The notes below the pieces were generated by a model. The model was given only the letters and a program-made list of their open reading frames with translations. It was not told the origin of the DNA and did no database searches. 64,000 nucleotides of DNA from Hydrogenophilales bacterium (GTDB taxonomy: Bacteria > Pseudomonadota > Gammaproteobacteria > Burkholderiales > Thiobacillaceae). The stretch is taken from NCBI GenBank assembly GCA_016703155.1, contig JADJCP010000007.1, positions 1-64,000 on the forward strand, read 5' to 3'. How positions within the stretch are numbered: position 1 is the first letter of the stretch; the number at the start of each line of letters is the position of its first letter. Positions 20,234-28,560 of the stretch are shown here, one piece after another. The position numbers were made by a program, and so were the translations under genes.

Positions 20234-21564
20234 TTATGCCGCTCGGTGTAATTGGGTCACGTTAGCGCCAGTCGCCAGCGTTTCGATTCGCGCAGCCCAT
20301 GCCACCAGCGCCGATTTGCGTTGTTCTTCATAGGTGTTGTGGTTGTAGTGGGCGAACACGCCGGATAGGACATGGTTTGCAATCTTGTGGCCCAAGAAAG
20401 GCTCAAAGCCCAGATCGGGCAAGCGGCTAATCAGCGTCCGCCGAAAGTCATGCACATGGCATTGCGTTACGTTCGGCAGCTTGCCCCCCTTGAACATCGT
20501 CAACAGGGAATTGTTCACCGCCCGTCCATAGATTGCTTGCTTGTCCCGCAATGGCGATGCAAAAGCATGGCGCTTTTTCCCGGTAAGTAGTTTCAGGGCT
20601 TGCAGGATTGCCACCGCTTGCGGGGCCAGGTGGACAAGGTGCGCCCGCTTCGATTTCGTCCGCTCTGCCGGAAGCCGCCATAGGCCCGCGTCTAAATCAA
20701 ACTCTGTCCATTCTGCGCCGCACACTTCACTTTCCCGCTGCCCGGTCAGTATCAGCAGCTTCATTGCGGCGATGGTTACAGGCTCGGACTTGCAAACCTC
20801 GCTGTTATCCAGCGTCCGCCAGATCACGGCCAATTCATCAAGCCGCAAGGTCACATCGCGCTTTGTCGGCTTGGCGTCAAATGTGGCCCGCGTCAATTTC
20901 TCGATTGGCGAACCAGCCAGCCATTCCCGCTCTTCCGCGAATCGCCATAGGCGCTTTGCTTGGGTCAACACTTCGCCAGTCAATTTCTTGGCTGTCTGCC
21001 CTTCTCGCTGGCCTACCGCGATGGTGTCCAGTGCCGCAATCACATCCTGCCGGGTCACGTCGCGGATTTTCTTGTCGCCAATGATGGTTGCCAGCCGGTC
21101 AAGTCGGTAGCGGATGGCTAGGCACTCTTCTTCCCGGCCATGATCTTTTGCATGAATGAATCGACGGCATCATTCACCGTCGGTTGCTTCCGCACGGCTT
21201 CAATTGCCGCCAGTTTTGCGGTTTCAATGCCGCGCTCATGGGATAACAAGATTTCCCATTCTGCCGCCGGATCGTGCCCGCCCCGTCGTGCCGCCTTCCA
21301 GCTTCCTGCAATTGAACGGGCTTGGGTTAAGGATTGCTGGCCGTGCCGCAGCCAGTCGGGAATGCTCTCGCCTGGTGCGCCGTCGCGTGAATACCCGCCG
21401 ATGGTGTATTTTGTGCGCTGCCCCTGAAACACATATTCGATCACCCATGTTTTCGTTCCGTGCGGTCGCACCCTCAAGAACAGCCCGTCACCATCCCCTA
21501 GCAGCCGGTCGCGCTTCAGGTCGGGTTTTGCTGTTTCGCAGGTCACAGCGGCAAGTTTTCCCAT
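20234..21564 (-). pseudogene. int: Tyrosine integrase (DUF4102/P4-type), frameshifted
   Basis: Site-specific recombinase for the element. The N-terminal DUF4102 domain starts at ATG 21564 (MGKLAAVTCETAKPDLKRDR, later GLFLRVRPHGTKTWVIEYVF) with AAGGA 7 bases upstream. The frame stops at 21118. Moving back one base near 21121-21133 continues into ECLAIRYRLDRLATIIGDKK and the catalytic domain. Catalytic residues are Arg in LLILTGQRESEVCGAEW, HDFRRT, LGHKIANHVL and Tyr in FAHYNHNTYEEQRKSAL. Restored length is ~443 residues, normal for P4-type integrases. The gene begins about 140 bases from the right junction, as usual. Three GGGTGGGA repeats lie in its leader, the nearest one touching the ribosome site, which suggests self-regulation. 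Confidence 0.82.
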
Positions 21565-21572
21565 GTCGGTTC

Positions 21573-21620
21573 CTTGGGTGGGATTATGGGTGGGAATTCG
21601 ATAAGGCTTGGGTGGGATTC
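21573..21620 (+). repeat. Integrase arm-type repeats, right end (three units)
   Basis: CTTGGGTGGGATTA and TGGGTGGGAATTC lie back to back (21573-21599), and a third unit GCTTGGGTGGGATTC is at 21606-21620. The first two match the pair at 13035-13060 with few changes. They sit between the integrase start and the right junction; the first overlaps the complement of the integrase Shine-Dalgarno (CCAAGGAA). Confidence 0.55.
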
Positions 21621-21707
21621 TACGGGAATAACAGGGAGCGTGAATAGTGAATAAATGTCTATGTATCAATGAATTGCAGGAACAAACAGGAACTTAGAGG
21701 AACATAC

Positions 21708-21723
21708 ATGCGTTACTGGTTGA
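21708..21723 (+). repeat. Candidate attR: start of the EVE gene
   Basis: ATGCGTTACTGGTTGA, the partner of the copy at 12923-12938. The two differences are synonymous wobble positions, so the element restores the first five codons of its target gene with its own variant sequence and also provides the new leader (AGAGGAACATAC). Confidence 0.65.
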
Positions 21724-22169
21724 TGAAAAGCGAACCTTCGGAATTCGGTATCGACGATCTGGTGCGCGATGGCTCCGTGCCCTGGTTCGGGGTGCGCAAC
21801 TATCAGGCACGCAACTTCATGCGCGATCAGATGCGGGTGGGCGACGGGGTGCTGTTCTATCACTCGACTTGCGCCGAGCCGGGGATCGCCGGACTGGCCA
21901 GGGTGGGAACACCGGCCTATCCGGATGCGACCCAGTTCGATCCAAAGGATAAATACTTCGACCCGAAATCGACGCCGGACAACCCGCGCTGGTTCAACGT
22001 CGATGTCCACGTCGTCAGGAAGACGCGCCTGATGCCGCTGAGCGAGATCCGCGAGACGCCGGAACTGGCGAATATGCGCGTCTTGCAACGGGGTAACCGG
22101 TTGTCCATTACGCCGGTGGATCCGGACGAATGGAAATTCATCGTCAAACGGCTTGAAGGCGGCAAGTGA
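21708..22169 (+). CDS. EVE (PUA-like) domain protein
   Basis: A 153-residue single-domain EVE protein, a PUA-like fold thought to bind modified nucleobases in DNA or RNA. Family marks are MRYWLMKSEPSEFGIDDL, then WFGVRNYQARNFMRDQMRVG, GVLFYHSTCAEPGIAGLARV, and the end MRVLQRGNRLSITPVDPDEW. The start is set at 21708 by AGAGGAA 5 bases before the ATG and by family length. An upstream ATG at 21669 would add 13 residues derived from the mobile element. The gene is complete although the element joined exactly at its start codon. Its stop overlaps the start of the TauE gene (GTGA), so the two are co-translated. Confidence 0.9.
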   Translation: MRYWLMKSEPSEFGIDDLVRDGSVPWFGVRNYQARNFMRDQMRVGDGVLFYHSTCAEPGIAGLARVGTPAYPDATQFDPKDKYFDPKSTPDNPRWFNVDVHVVRKTRLMPLSEIRETPELANMRVLQRGNRLSITPVDPDEWKFIVKRLEGGK

Positions 22170-22969
22170 GTCCGCTGTTTCTGGCCGGCTATCTGCTTCT
22201 CGGGCTGGTTTCCGGGGTGATCGCCGGCCTGCTCGGCGTCGGCGGCGGTCTGGTGATGGTGCCTTTCCTCACCTGGGCCTATCTGGCGCAAGGCTTTCCT
22301 CCCGAATACAACATCCACCTGGCCCTGGGGACGTCCCTGGCGGTGATCGTTCTGACGTCGATCTCCAGCCTGCGTGCCCACCATGGCCATGGCGCGGTCC
22401 GTTGGCAAGTGGTCAGGCGCATCACCCCGGGCATCATCCTCGGTACCCTGGTGGGATCGTTCGTCGCCGCCAGGCTGCCGGACGTGGGCCTGAAGTGGTT
22501 TTTTACGTTGTTCATGCTGTACGCCGCGACCCAGATGCTGATCGGCTTCAAACCGAAGCCGCAGCGGGATCTGCCCGGTTGGTTCGGTATGACCGCGGCT
22601 GGCGGCGTCATCGGCCTGATATCGAGTTGGGTAGGGATCGGCGGCGGCACCTTGAGCGTGCCTTTCCTGACCTGGTGCAATGTCCGCTTTCAGGAGGCCA
22701 TCGGTACCTCGGCGGCCATCGGTTTGCCAATCGCGCTGTCCGGGGCGATTGGCTTTGCGCTGTCGGGGCAGTCGGCGCACGGCCTGCCGGAATACAGCCT
22801 GGGTTTCGTCTATTTACCGGCTCTGGCGGCGATTGCCCTGGGCAGTGTGGTGACTGCCCCGTGGGGCGCCGGCCTGACACATCGCTTGCCGGTGGCCCGC
22901 CTGAAAAAGGTCTTTGCCGGCCTGCTGTACCTGCTGGCCGTACGAATGGCCTATAGCCTGCTTGGATAG
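22166..22969 (+). CDS. TauE/SafE (TSUP) family sulfite/sulfonate exporter
   Basis: A 267-residue inner-membrane protein with seven to eight hydrophobic segments arranged as two repeats, each with the family motif (GLVSGVIAGLLGVGGGLVMV near residue 15 and SSWVGIGGGTLSVPFLTW near 155). TSUP members export sulfite, sulfoacetate or related anions; in a sulfur oxidiser, sulfite export is a sensible but unproven role. The GTG start overlaps the preceding stop codon. The translation ends LLYLLAVRMAYSLLG. Confidence 0.9.
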   Translation: MSPLFLAGYLLLGLVSGVIAGLLGVGGGLVMVPFLTWAYLAQGFPPEYNIHLALGTSLAVIVLTSISSLRAHHGHGAVRWQVVRRITPGIILGTLVGSFVAARLPDVGLKWFFTLFMLYAATQMLIGFKPKPQRDLPGWFGMTAAGGVIGLISSWVGIGGGTLSVPFLTWCNVRFQEAIGTSAAIGLPIALSGAIGFALSGQSAHGLPEYSLGFVYLPALAAIALGSVVTAPWGAGLTHRLPVARLKKVFAGLLYLLAVRMAYSLLG

Positions 22970-23010
22970 TCGGCGTGGAAGATGGGGCCGGTTAATCCGA
23001 GGAGACTGGC

Positions 23011-23502
23011 ATGCGTGCACTGATATCGATATTGAGCCTTTTTATTTGCCTGAATGCCCTGGCGGCCGCCGATTACGACCGAGAGAAAAAATGGGCCGAT
23101 GAGATATTGCCCTCGGTCTTGACGGGTGACCCGGTGTATCTCGAGCAAGCTGACGGCCACAAATTTCTAAGTCTGTACACCCAGGCGGACAAGGCCAGGA
23201 CCGCGGTGATCCTGGTGCATGGCATCGGCGTACATCCGGACTGGGGCCTGATCGGCGCGCTGCGCCAGCGCCTGGCCGATGCCGGACACACGACGCTATC
23301 GGTACAGATGCCGGTCTTGAAAGCGGGCGCCAAGGGCGACGACTATGTGCCGTCCTTCGACCTCGCCGCACAACGTTTGCAGCAGTCGGTGGCGTGGCTC
23401 AAGGGCAAAGGCTACGGGCGCATCGCCCTGGTTTCGCATAGCCTGGGGTGCCGGATGACGTACCGCTATCTGTCGGGTTCCCCCGACCCGAGTGTGGCTG
23501 TC
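23011..23502 (+). pseudogene. DUF3530-like alpha/beta hydrolase, 5' fragment cut by an IS21 element
   Basis: The ATG at 23011 (GAGGAG upstream) starts a signal peptide (MRALISILSLFICLNALAA) and an alpha/beta-hydrolase fold with VILVHGIGVHPDWGLIGALR, TLSVQMPVLKAGAKGDD and nucleophile elbow ALVSHSLGCRM. The real coding sequence ends at SPDPSVAV, where the IS begins. Reading on into the IS gives a false C-terminus stopping at 23649. The rest of the gene is at 26075-26318. With the IS and one 7-bp duplicate removed, the frame joins exactly (SVAV then WVAISAPG) to give a ~240-residue exported protein. The allele is presumably inactive. Confidence 0.85.
23496..23502 (+). repeat. 7-bp target-site duplication (left)
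   Basis: GGCTGTC immediately before the element, repeated at 26075-26081 immediately after it. It belongs to the interrupted hydrolase gene (codons for Ala-Val). Confidence 0.8.
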
Positions 23503-23538
23503 CCCCGCTGGCCACCCCAAACTGCCCCACTTATGGCC
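23503..23538. repeat. IS21 left terminal repeat
   Basis: Contains GGCCACCCCAAACTGCCCCA and then CTTATGGCC. It is the reverse complement of the right end at 26041-26074 except for a few differences near the tip. A second block, GTCAAACTGCTCCA, follows just inside. Confidence 0.75.
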
Positions 23539-23568
23539 GGTCAAACTGCTCCAGGCAGGACGGTCGGA

Positions 23569-24335
23569 TTATGCCTGCTCAGGGGTGACGGCGATACGTG
23601 CGGCGGCCTCCTTGAGGCGGTAGCTTCGGCCTTCGAATTCAAGCATTGAGCAGCGGTGCATGAGGCGGTCGAGGATGGTGGTGGCCATGGTGGCGTCACC
23701 GAGGTACTTGCCCCCAATCCTGCACCACCCGGTTGGAGGTGATGACGATGGCCCGGCGCAGTTTGTAGCGCTGGTGGACGATGGCCTGCAGGAGCTCGGC
23801 GCTCACGTCAGCGATGCGTCGGGCCAGGAACAGATCGTCGAGGATCAGGAGATCCGGCTCGATCCACCCCTTGAGCAAGCCGGCCTGTTCCGGGGCGCTG
23901 GCCAGGCCATAACGGGCGAACTCCGTGTCGGCCTCGACATGCCGGACGTCATAGCCTTGCAGGGGTGGCCTGGTAGGCCACCGCCTTGGCGACATGGCTC
24001 TTGCCGGTGCCGGGCTTGCCGATGATCAGGGCGTTGGCGCCCTCGCCGACGAACTTCAGGGTATGCAGCTCGAAGCAGGCGGCGCGTGGCAGCTTGGGGT
24101 TGAAGCGCCAGTCGAAGTCCGCCAGCGTGGGGCGCTCGTCGAGGCCGGAGCGCTTGTAGCGGCGTTCGGTCAGGCGCGAGCGCCGCCGATCGAGTTCGTC
24201 CTGAAGCAGGTTGGCGAGGGTCTCCAGGAAGGGCGGCTGGCCGACCTGGGCCTCCATCACGCGGGTGGACAGGGTGTCGGCCATGCCGGACAGGCGCAGC
24301 TGGCGCAGGGTGCGTTCGATTTCGATCAGGTTCAT
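23569..24335 (-). pseudogene. istB: IS21 helper ATPase IstB, with two frameshifts
   Basis: AAA+ ATPase that assists IstA transposition. Starts at ATG 24335, overlapping the istA stop. Reads MNLIEIERTLRQLRLSGMAD, then Walker A ALIIGKPGTGKSHVAKAVAY, and breaks at a CCCC run near 23964 (one extra C). It continues LQGYDVRHVEADTEFARYGL and Walker B PDLLILDDLFLARR, sensor AIVITSNRVVQDWG, and breaks again at a GGGGG run near 23713 (one extra G). It then ends YLGDATMATTILDRLMHRCS to the stop at 23569. The repaired protein is ~254 residues, the family size. Both breaks are homopolymer insertions. Confidence 0.85.
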
Positions 24336-25918
24336 GGTTGGCTGCCTTCGAGGGATGGGGTGGTGGCGGCGGCGGAGGCGATCTGAGTGAAGAGATCGCC
24401 GTACTCGTCGGTGTCGCGGATGAGGGTGGGCGCCTGGGTCAATGCCGATGGCGAAGATGCCGGAGAGTCGGCGTAGAGGGTGGCCAAGGCCTCGGCCACC
24501 CGCCGCTCGGTCAGTGCCTTGACGTGCCGGTAGCTGTACACGCCCTGCTCGATGGCGGCGGCACAGGCGGCATCGAGCAGGTGGTTCGGGTAGCGCTTGG
24601 CGAGGTTGACGATGCCCCAGAGCTTGCGCTGTCCGACCCGGCCCTCGAGGGCGAAGAGCCGCTCGCATAACTGCGCGGCGTGGGGGCCGATCACCTTGGC
24701 CTGATCGAGGATGTAGCGGGTTTCCCGGGAGGGGTTGAATACCCGTTCGGCGGCCGGCAGCACGACGGAACCGGGGCGATCGGCGCGGGCGTGGGTGCGC
24801 AGCAAGGCGTGGCTGCGCAAGTCCCGGATCTCGATGCGGCGCTCGAACAGGCGCACCAGCACCTTCGAGCCGATGGCGGCGGGCCGGGCGGCGTAGCTGC
24901 TATGGTCGACGCGCACGCAGCTGTCATCGCACACGGTGCGCGGCATCTCGGTGAAGTACTGCATGCCGGTGGCGGGCAGCGGCTGCAAAGTGACCCCGCT
25001 CCTCCTCGAACATGGCCTGCACCTGGCGGCGTTCGCTGCCGTGGATGCGCGAGGCGGCCCATTTGCACTCCCAGTGCTCCAGGAAGGTGTTCTGCTCCTC
25101 GATCGATTCGAAGCGCCGTCCCTTGAGCGCGGTGGACTGGGTATGCTGGATGGCATTCTCGACCGTGCCCTTGCGGTTCGGGTCGCGTACCCGGGCCGGA
25201 TCGGCCACCACCTCGTAGTGCTTGAGCGTGGCGGCGAAGACCGGGTTGAGCTCGGGCTCGTACAGGTCGGGCTTGAGCACCCCTCCTTCAGGTTGTCGAG
25301 GACCACGTAGCGGCAGGAACCGCCGAAGTAGCGCCAGGCCTGCTCATGCAGTTCGGCCCAGACCTGCTGGCCGGACGTCCAAACCACGCGGCGGAAGCTG
25401 CGCCGCGAGTAGCGCAAGGTGGCGACGAACAGGCGGGGCTTGCGGTAGCGGTCGGTGCCGAGCACCCGGGTGGGCGCGCCTTCGCCGTAATCGACCTGCA
25501 TCTCCTCGCCGGGCAGGAAACTCAGCCGGTCGAACTGCTCGGGTTCCTTGTGGCAGAGATGGGCGATGAAGCGCTTGACCGAGTTGTAGGCGCCTTCGAA
25601 GCCGTGCCGGTCGACCAGGTCCTGGTAGATCGCGGTGGCGTTACGGCCCAGTGGGACCTGGGCCTCGATGAAGATACGGTGGGGTTCGCACTTGGAGGTG
25701 GCCGCCTGAGGTGACCCCGGTGGCCGGGGTGGAGCAGTTTGACCGGCCGGGTCGGTGGCCACCCCGGGGCCGTTTGCCGGATCAGCGTCAAAGCGTTGCT
25801 GGTAGGCGCGGATGGTGTGGCGGGAAATCCCCGTCACCCGTTCGATCTCGCGCTGGCTGGCGCCGCCCTTGAGCAGCGTCCAGATCGTGGTTTGCAGGTG
25901 TGGTTTCAAGACGTTCAC
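24332..25918 (-). pseudogene. istA: IS21 transposase IstA, with two compensating frameshifts
   Basis: DDE transposase of IS21. The GTG start gives an HTH N-terminus (LLKGGASQREIERVTGISRH) and then the integrase core: first Asp in GEEMQVDYGEGAP, second in RYVVLDNLKEG. From about 25282 to about 24992 the main frame encodes a low-complexity Ser/Pro/Arg stretch. The true sequence lies in another frame there (LKPDLYEPELNPVFAATLKH, with the third acidic residue in NRKGTVENAIQH). Before and after this stretch the frame is correct, so one base was lost and another gained. Length ~528 residues is typical. A functional protein would need both indels to be artefacts. Confidence 0.85.
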
Positions 25919-26040
25919 TCCGTTGATCCCCTCGGGCCATGAGGGGGTGGAAGGTAACGTCCTGCCAGTCAGGCTTATGGCACCAAATTCACTGGCACCA
26001 ACTCGTCAGATCCCCATGGCCAGGGTGGAGCAGTTTGGGT

Positions 26041-26074
26041 GGCCATAAGTGGGGCAGTTTGGGTGGCCGCCGGG
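26041..26074. repeat. IS21 right terminal repeat
   Basis: GGCCATAAGTGGGGCAGTTT followed by GGGTGGCCGCCGGG, inverted relative to 23503-23538. A second copy of the inner block (GGGTGGAGCAGTTT) is at about 26022-26036. Confidence 0.75.
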
Positions 26075-26318
26075 GGCTGTCTGGGTGGCGATCAGCGCGC
26101 CTGGTGCCGAGGACTTTGCCCGCCTACAGCAGACGATCTTCGATGTCTATGGCGAGAACGACCTGGCGCACGTCATCAAGAACGCGCCGACGCGCGCAAG
26201 AGCTTTGATCAGGCCGGGTTCGGCGCAAAGCCGGATCGCCGGCGCCGATCACTTTTTCGAAGGCAAGGACGAAGCGTTGTTCAACGCCGTGCGTGTTTTT
26301 CTGGACGGCAAACCCTGA
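26075..26318 (+). pseudogene. DUF3530-like alpha/beta hydrolase, 3' fragment
   Basis: Begins with the 7-bp target duplicate and continues the interrupted gene in frame (WVAISAPGAEDFARLQQTIF). It has the acid DVYGENDLAHV and the catalytic His in RIAGADHFFEGKDEALF, completing a Ser-Asp-His triad with the Ser in the 5' fragment. Ends at 26318, convergent with pilU. Confidence 0.85.
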
Positions 26319-26328
26319 AGCGCCGACG

Positions 26329-27447
26329 TCAGGACAGCCCGAAGCCGCCTTCGTCACTACCGGCGGCATAGTCGGTGGTTTTAAGCTTGATCTTCAGGCG
26401 CAGGTCGTTGAAGGAGTCGGCATTGCGCAGTGCCTCCTCGCCGGAAATCACGCCCTGAGTAAAGAGGTCGAGCAAGGCCTGGTCGAAGGTCTGCATACCG
26501 GCCTCCACCGAGCGTGCCATCATGCCCTTGACGTCGGTGATGCGGCCTTTCAGGATCAGTTCGGAGATGAATGGCGTCGCCACCATGACCTCGACGGCGA
26601 CCACGCGGCCCTTGCCGTCGGCGCGCGGGATCAGACGTTGCGAGACGATCGCCTTGAGGTTCATGGCCAGATCCAGGAGCAATTGCTCGCGGCGTTCCAC
26701 GGGGAAGAAGCTGATGATCCGCTCCAGGGCCATTTCGGCATTGTTGGCATGCAGCGTCGTCAGGCACAAGTGGCCGGTTTCGGCGTAGCCCATGGCGAAT
26801 TCCATGACACTGCGCTCGCGCACCTCGCCGATCAGGATGACATCCGGCGCCTGGCGCAAGGAGTTCTTCAGGGCGATCTCCCAACTCTCGGTATCGGCAC
26901 CGACCTCGCGTTGGGTGATGATGCTCATGCCATGCTCATGGACGAATTCGATGGGATCCTCGACGGTGAGGATGTGATCGGCGCGCTGCTTGCTGCGGTG
27001 GCCGACCATCGCCGCCAGGGTCGTAGACTTGCCGGTGCCCGTACCGCCGACCATCAGGACCAGGCCGCGTGGCATCATCGAGATGTCCTTGATGATGCCG
27101 GGCAGGTTCAGTTCGTCGATCGACGGGATGCGTGTGTTGATGTGCCGGAAAACGATGCCGACACGGCCTTGCTGGAAGAAGACGCTCACCCGGAAACGAC
27201 CGGCCTCCGATTCCTGGATGGCGAAATTGGCTTCCTTGGAGATGCCGAAATTGGCCCACTGCTTCTCGGTCATGACGGTCTTGGCGAGGGCCTGGGTTTC
27301 CGTCGGCAGCAGCGCCTTGTCATTGATCGGCGTGATGCGCCCGTCGAGTTTCAACGCGGGTGGGAAGCCCGCCGTCAGGAACAGGTCCGAAGCGCCTTTT
27401 TGCACCATCAGGCGCAACCACTCCTGGATCATGTTGGGGATAGTCAT
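26329..27447 (-). CDS. pilU: Type IV pilus retraction ATPase PilU
   Basis: A 372-residue hexameric ATPase that assists PilT in pilus retraction and twitching. Walker A is GGTGTGKST at residues 134-142; the Asp box is RQAPDVILIGEVRERSVMEF and the His box is TTLHANNAEMALERI. PilU features include the longer, Gly-rich C-terminal tail (TTDYAAGSDEGGFGLS) after the motor domain. It lies 22 bases downstream of pilT, giving the usual pilT-pilU operon. The N-terminal PAS-like pilus motor domain begins MTIPNMIQEWLRLMVQKGAS. Confidence 0.95.
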   Translation of the reverse strand: MTIPNMIQEWLRLMVQKGASDLFLTAGFPPALKLDGRITPINDKALLPTETQALAKTVMTEKQWANFGISKEANFAIQESEAGRFRVSVFFQQGRVGIVFRHINTRIPSIDELNLPGIIKDISMMPRGLVLMVGGTGTGKSTTLAAMVGHRSKQRADHILTVEDPIEFVHEHGMSIITQREVGADTESWEIALKNSLRQAPDVILIGEVRERSVMEFAMGYAETGHLCLTTLHANNAEMALERIISFFPVERREQLLLDLAMNLKAIVSQRLIPRADGKGRVVAVEVMVATPFISELILKGRITDVKGMMARSVEAGMQTFDQALLDLFTQGVISGEEALRNADSFNDLRLKIKLKTTDYAAGSDEGGFGLS

Positions 27448-27469
27448 GCGCGCTCCTCGATAGGGCGGG

Positions 27470-28513
27470 TCAGGCGGCGAATAGATCCCGGTTGACCGCG
27501 ACCACGCGGGCGTCGCGGGATGCGACCAGATTGCGTTTCACCAGTTCGGAGAGGCACTGGTCCAGCGTCTGCATGCCGATGCCCTGGCCGGTCTGGATGG
27601 CCGAATACATCTGCGCAATCTTGTTTTCGCGGATCAGATTACGAATGGCCGGGGTGCCGATCATGATCTCGTGCGCGGCGATGCGCCCGGTGCCGTCCTT
27701 GCGTTTCAGCAGCGTCTGGGAGATCACCGCGCGCAGCGATTCGGAGAGCATGGAACGCACCATTTCCTTTTCCGCCGCGGGGAAGACGTCGATGATCCGG
27801 TCGATGGTCTTGGCCGCCGAACTGGTATGCAGGGTGGCGAACACCAGGTGGCCGGTTTCGGCGCCGGTCATGGCCAGGCGGATGGTCTCCAGGTCGCGCA
27901 TTTCACCCACCAGGATGACGTCCGGGTCTTCGCGCAAGGCCGAACGCAAGGCGTTTTCAAAACTATGGGTATGCGGGCCGACCTCGCGCTGGTTGATCAG
28001 GCACTTCTTGCTGGAATGCAGGAATTCGATCGGGTCTTCGATGGTGAGGATGTGCGCGTGCTGGTTGTCGTTGATGTAGTCGATCATCGCCGCCAGGGTG
28101 GTCGACTTGCCCGAGCCGGTCGGACCGGTGACGATCACCAGGCCGCGCGGCTGGTCGGCGATCTGTTTGAAGATACGCGGTGCTTCGAGTTCTTCGAGCG
28201 TGATGACGCGCGACGGGATCGTCCGGAAGGCCGCGCTGGAGCCACGGTCCTGGTTGTAGGCGTTGACGCGGAAGCGGGCGATATTCTGGAGTTCGAACGA
28301 AAAATCGACCTCCAGGTGTTCTTCGTAGCTCTTGCGCTGGTGGTCGTTCATGATGTCGTAGATCATGGATTTAACCTGATGGCTATCCAGGACCGGGACA
28401 TTGATGCGCCGAATATCACCGTTCACCCGGATCATCGGCGGCAACCCCGCGGAAAGATGCAAATCGGAGGCCTTGCTCTTCACGGCAAAGGCGAGCAGAT
28501 CGGAGATTTCCAT
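27470..28513 (-). CDS. pilT: Type IV pilus retraction ATPase PilT
   Basis: A 347-residue retraction motor. Walker A is GPTGSGKST at 130-138, the Asp box is LREDPDVILVGEMRDLETIR and the His box is HTSSAAKTIDRIIDVFP. The C-terminal PilT signature AIRNLIRENKIAQMYSAIQT is complete. Start MEISDLLAFAVKSKASDLHL matches the family. It is divergent from yggS with only 47 bases between starts, the classic betaproteobacterial arrangement. Confidence 0.97.
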   Translation of the reverse strand: MEISDLLAFAVKSKASDLHLSAGLPPMIRVNGDIRRINVPVLDSHQVKSMIYDIMNDHQRKSYEEHLEVDFSFELQNIARFRVNAYNQDRGSSAAFRTIPSRVITLEELEAPRIFKQIADQPRGLVIVTGPTGSGKSTTLAAMIDYINDNQHAHILTIEDPIEFLHSSKKCLINQREVGPHTHSFENALRSALREDPDVILVGEMRDLETIRLAMTGAETGHLVFATLHTSSAAKTIDRIIDVFPAAEKEMVRSMLSESLRAVISQTLLKRKDGTGRIAAHEIMIGTPAIRNLIRENKIAQMYSAIQTGQGIGMQTLDQCLSELVKRNLVASRDARVVAVNRDLFAA

Positions 28514-28560
28514 TATAATTCCTTGAGTTACATTCCATCCCAGAGGACTGCCGAGGCATT

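Larger units (their letters stand above)
12923..21723. mobile_element. Integrated element (~8.8 kb) with integrase, AlpA, primase-helicase and nuclease cargo
   Basis: Bounded by imperfect 16-bp copies of the EVE gene start. It contains a minus-strand module of integrase, hypothetical, AlpA regulator, two small genes, PriCT-2/DUF3987 primase-helicase and three small genes, plus a left-end cargo of secreted nuclease, Cys-rich secreted peptide and a small membrane protein. The layout resembles P4-like satellites or small integrative plasmid-like elements: integration and replication are present, but there is no relaxase, type IV secretion, capsid, terminase or other packaging gene. The cargo end is visibly lower in GC than the flanks. 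The integrase is frameshifted as given, so whether the element is still mobile depends on that indel being real. Confidence 0.8.
23503..26074 (-). mobile_element. IS21-family insertion sequence (2.57 kb)
   Basis: Carries istA and istB in the order and overlap typical for IS21, read on the minus strand. Terminal inverted repeats are present and a 7-bp direct repeat of the target flanks it, all within a gene whose frame is restored by its removal. Copies of a GGAGCAGTTT/GGGCAGTTT-containing block are repeated at both ends and once within istA near 25720-25750, as expected for multiple transposase-binding sites. istA and istB each carry two indels in the given sequence. The clean target duplication and near-identical ends suggest a recent insertion, so sequencing errors are the likely cause. 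Confidence 0.9.

Noticed and set aside
26293..27495. A 400-codon plus-strand frame
   Set aside because: Antisense to pilU, whose motifs are complete; the translation (many Asp/His/Leu) is a shadow.
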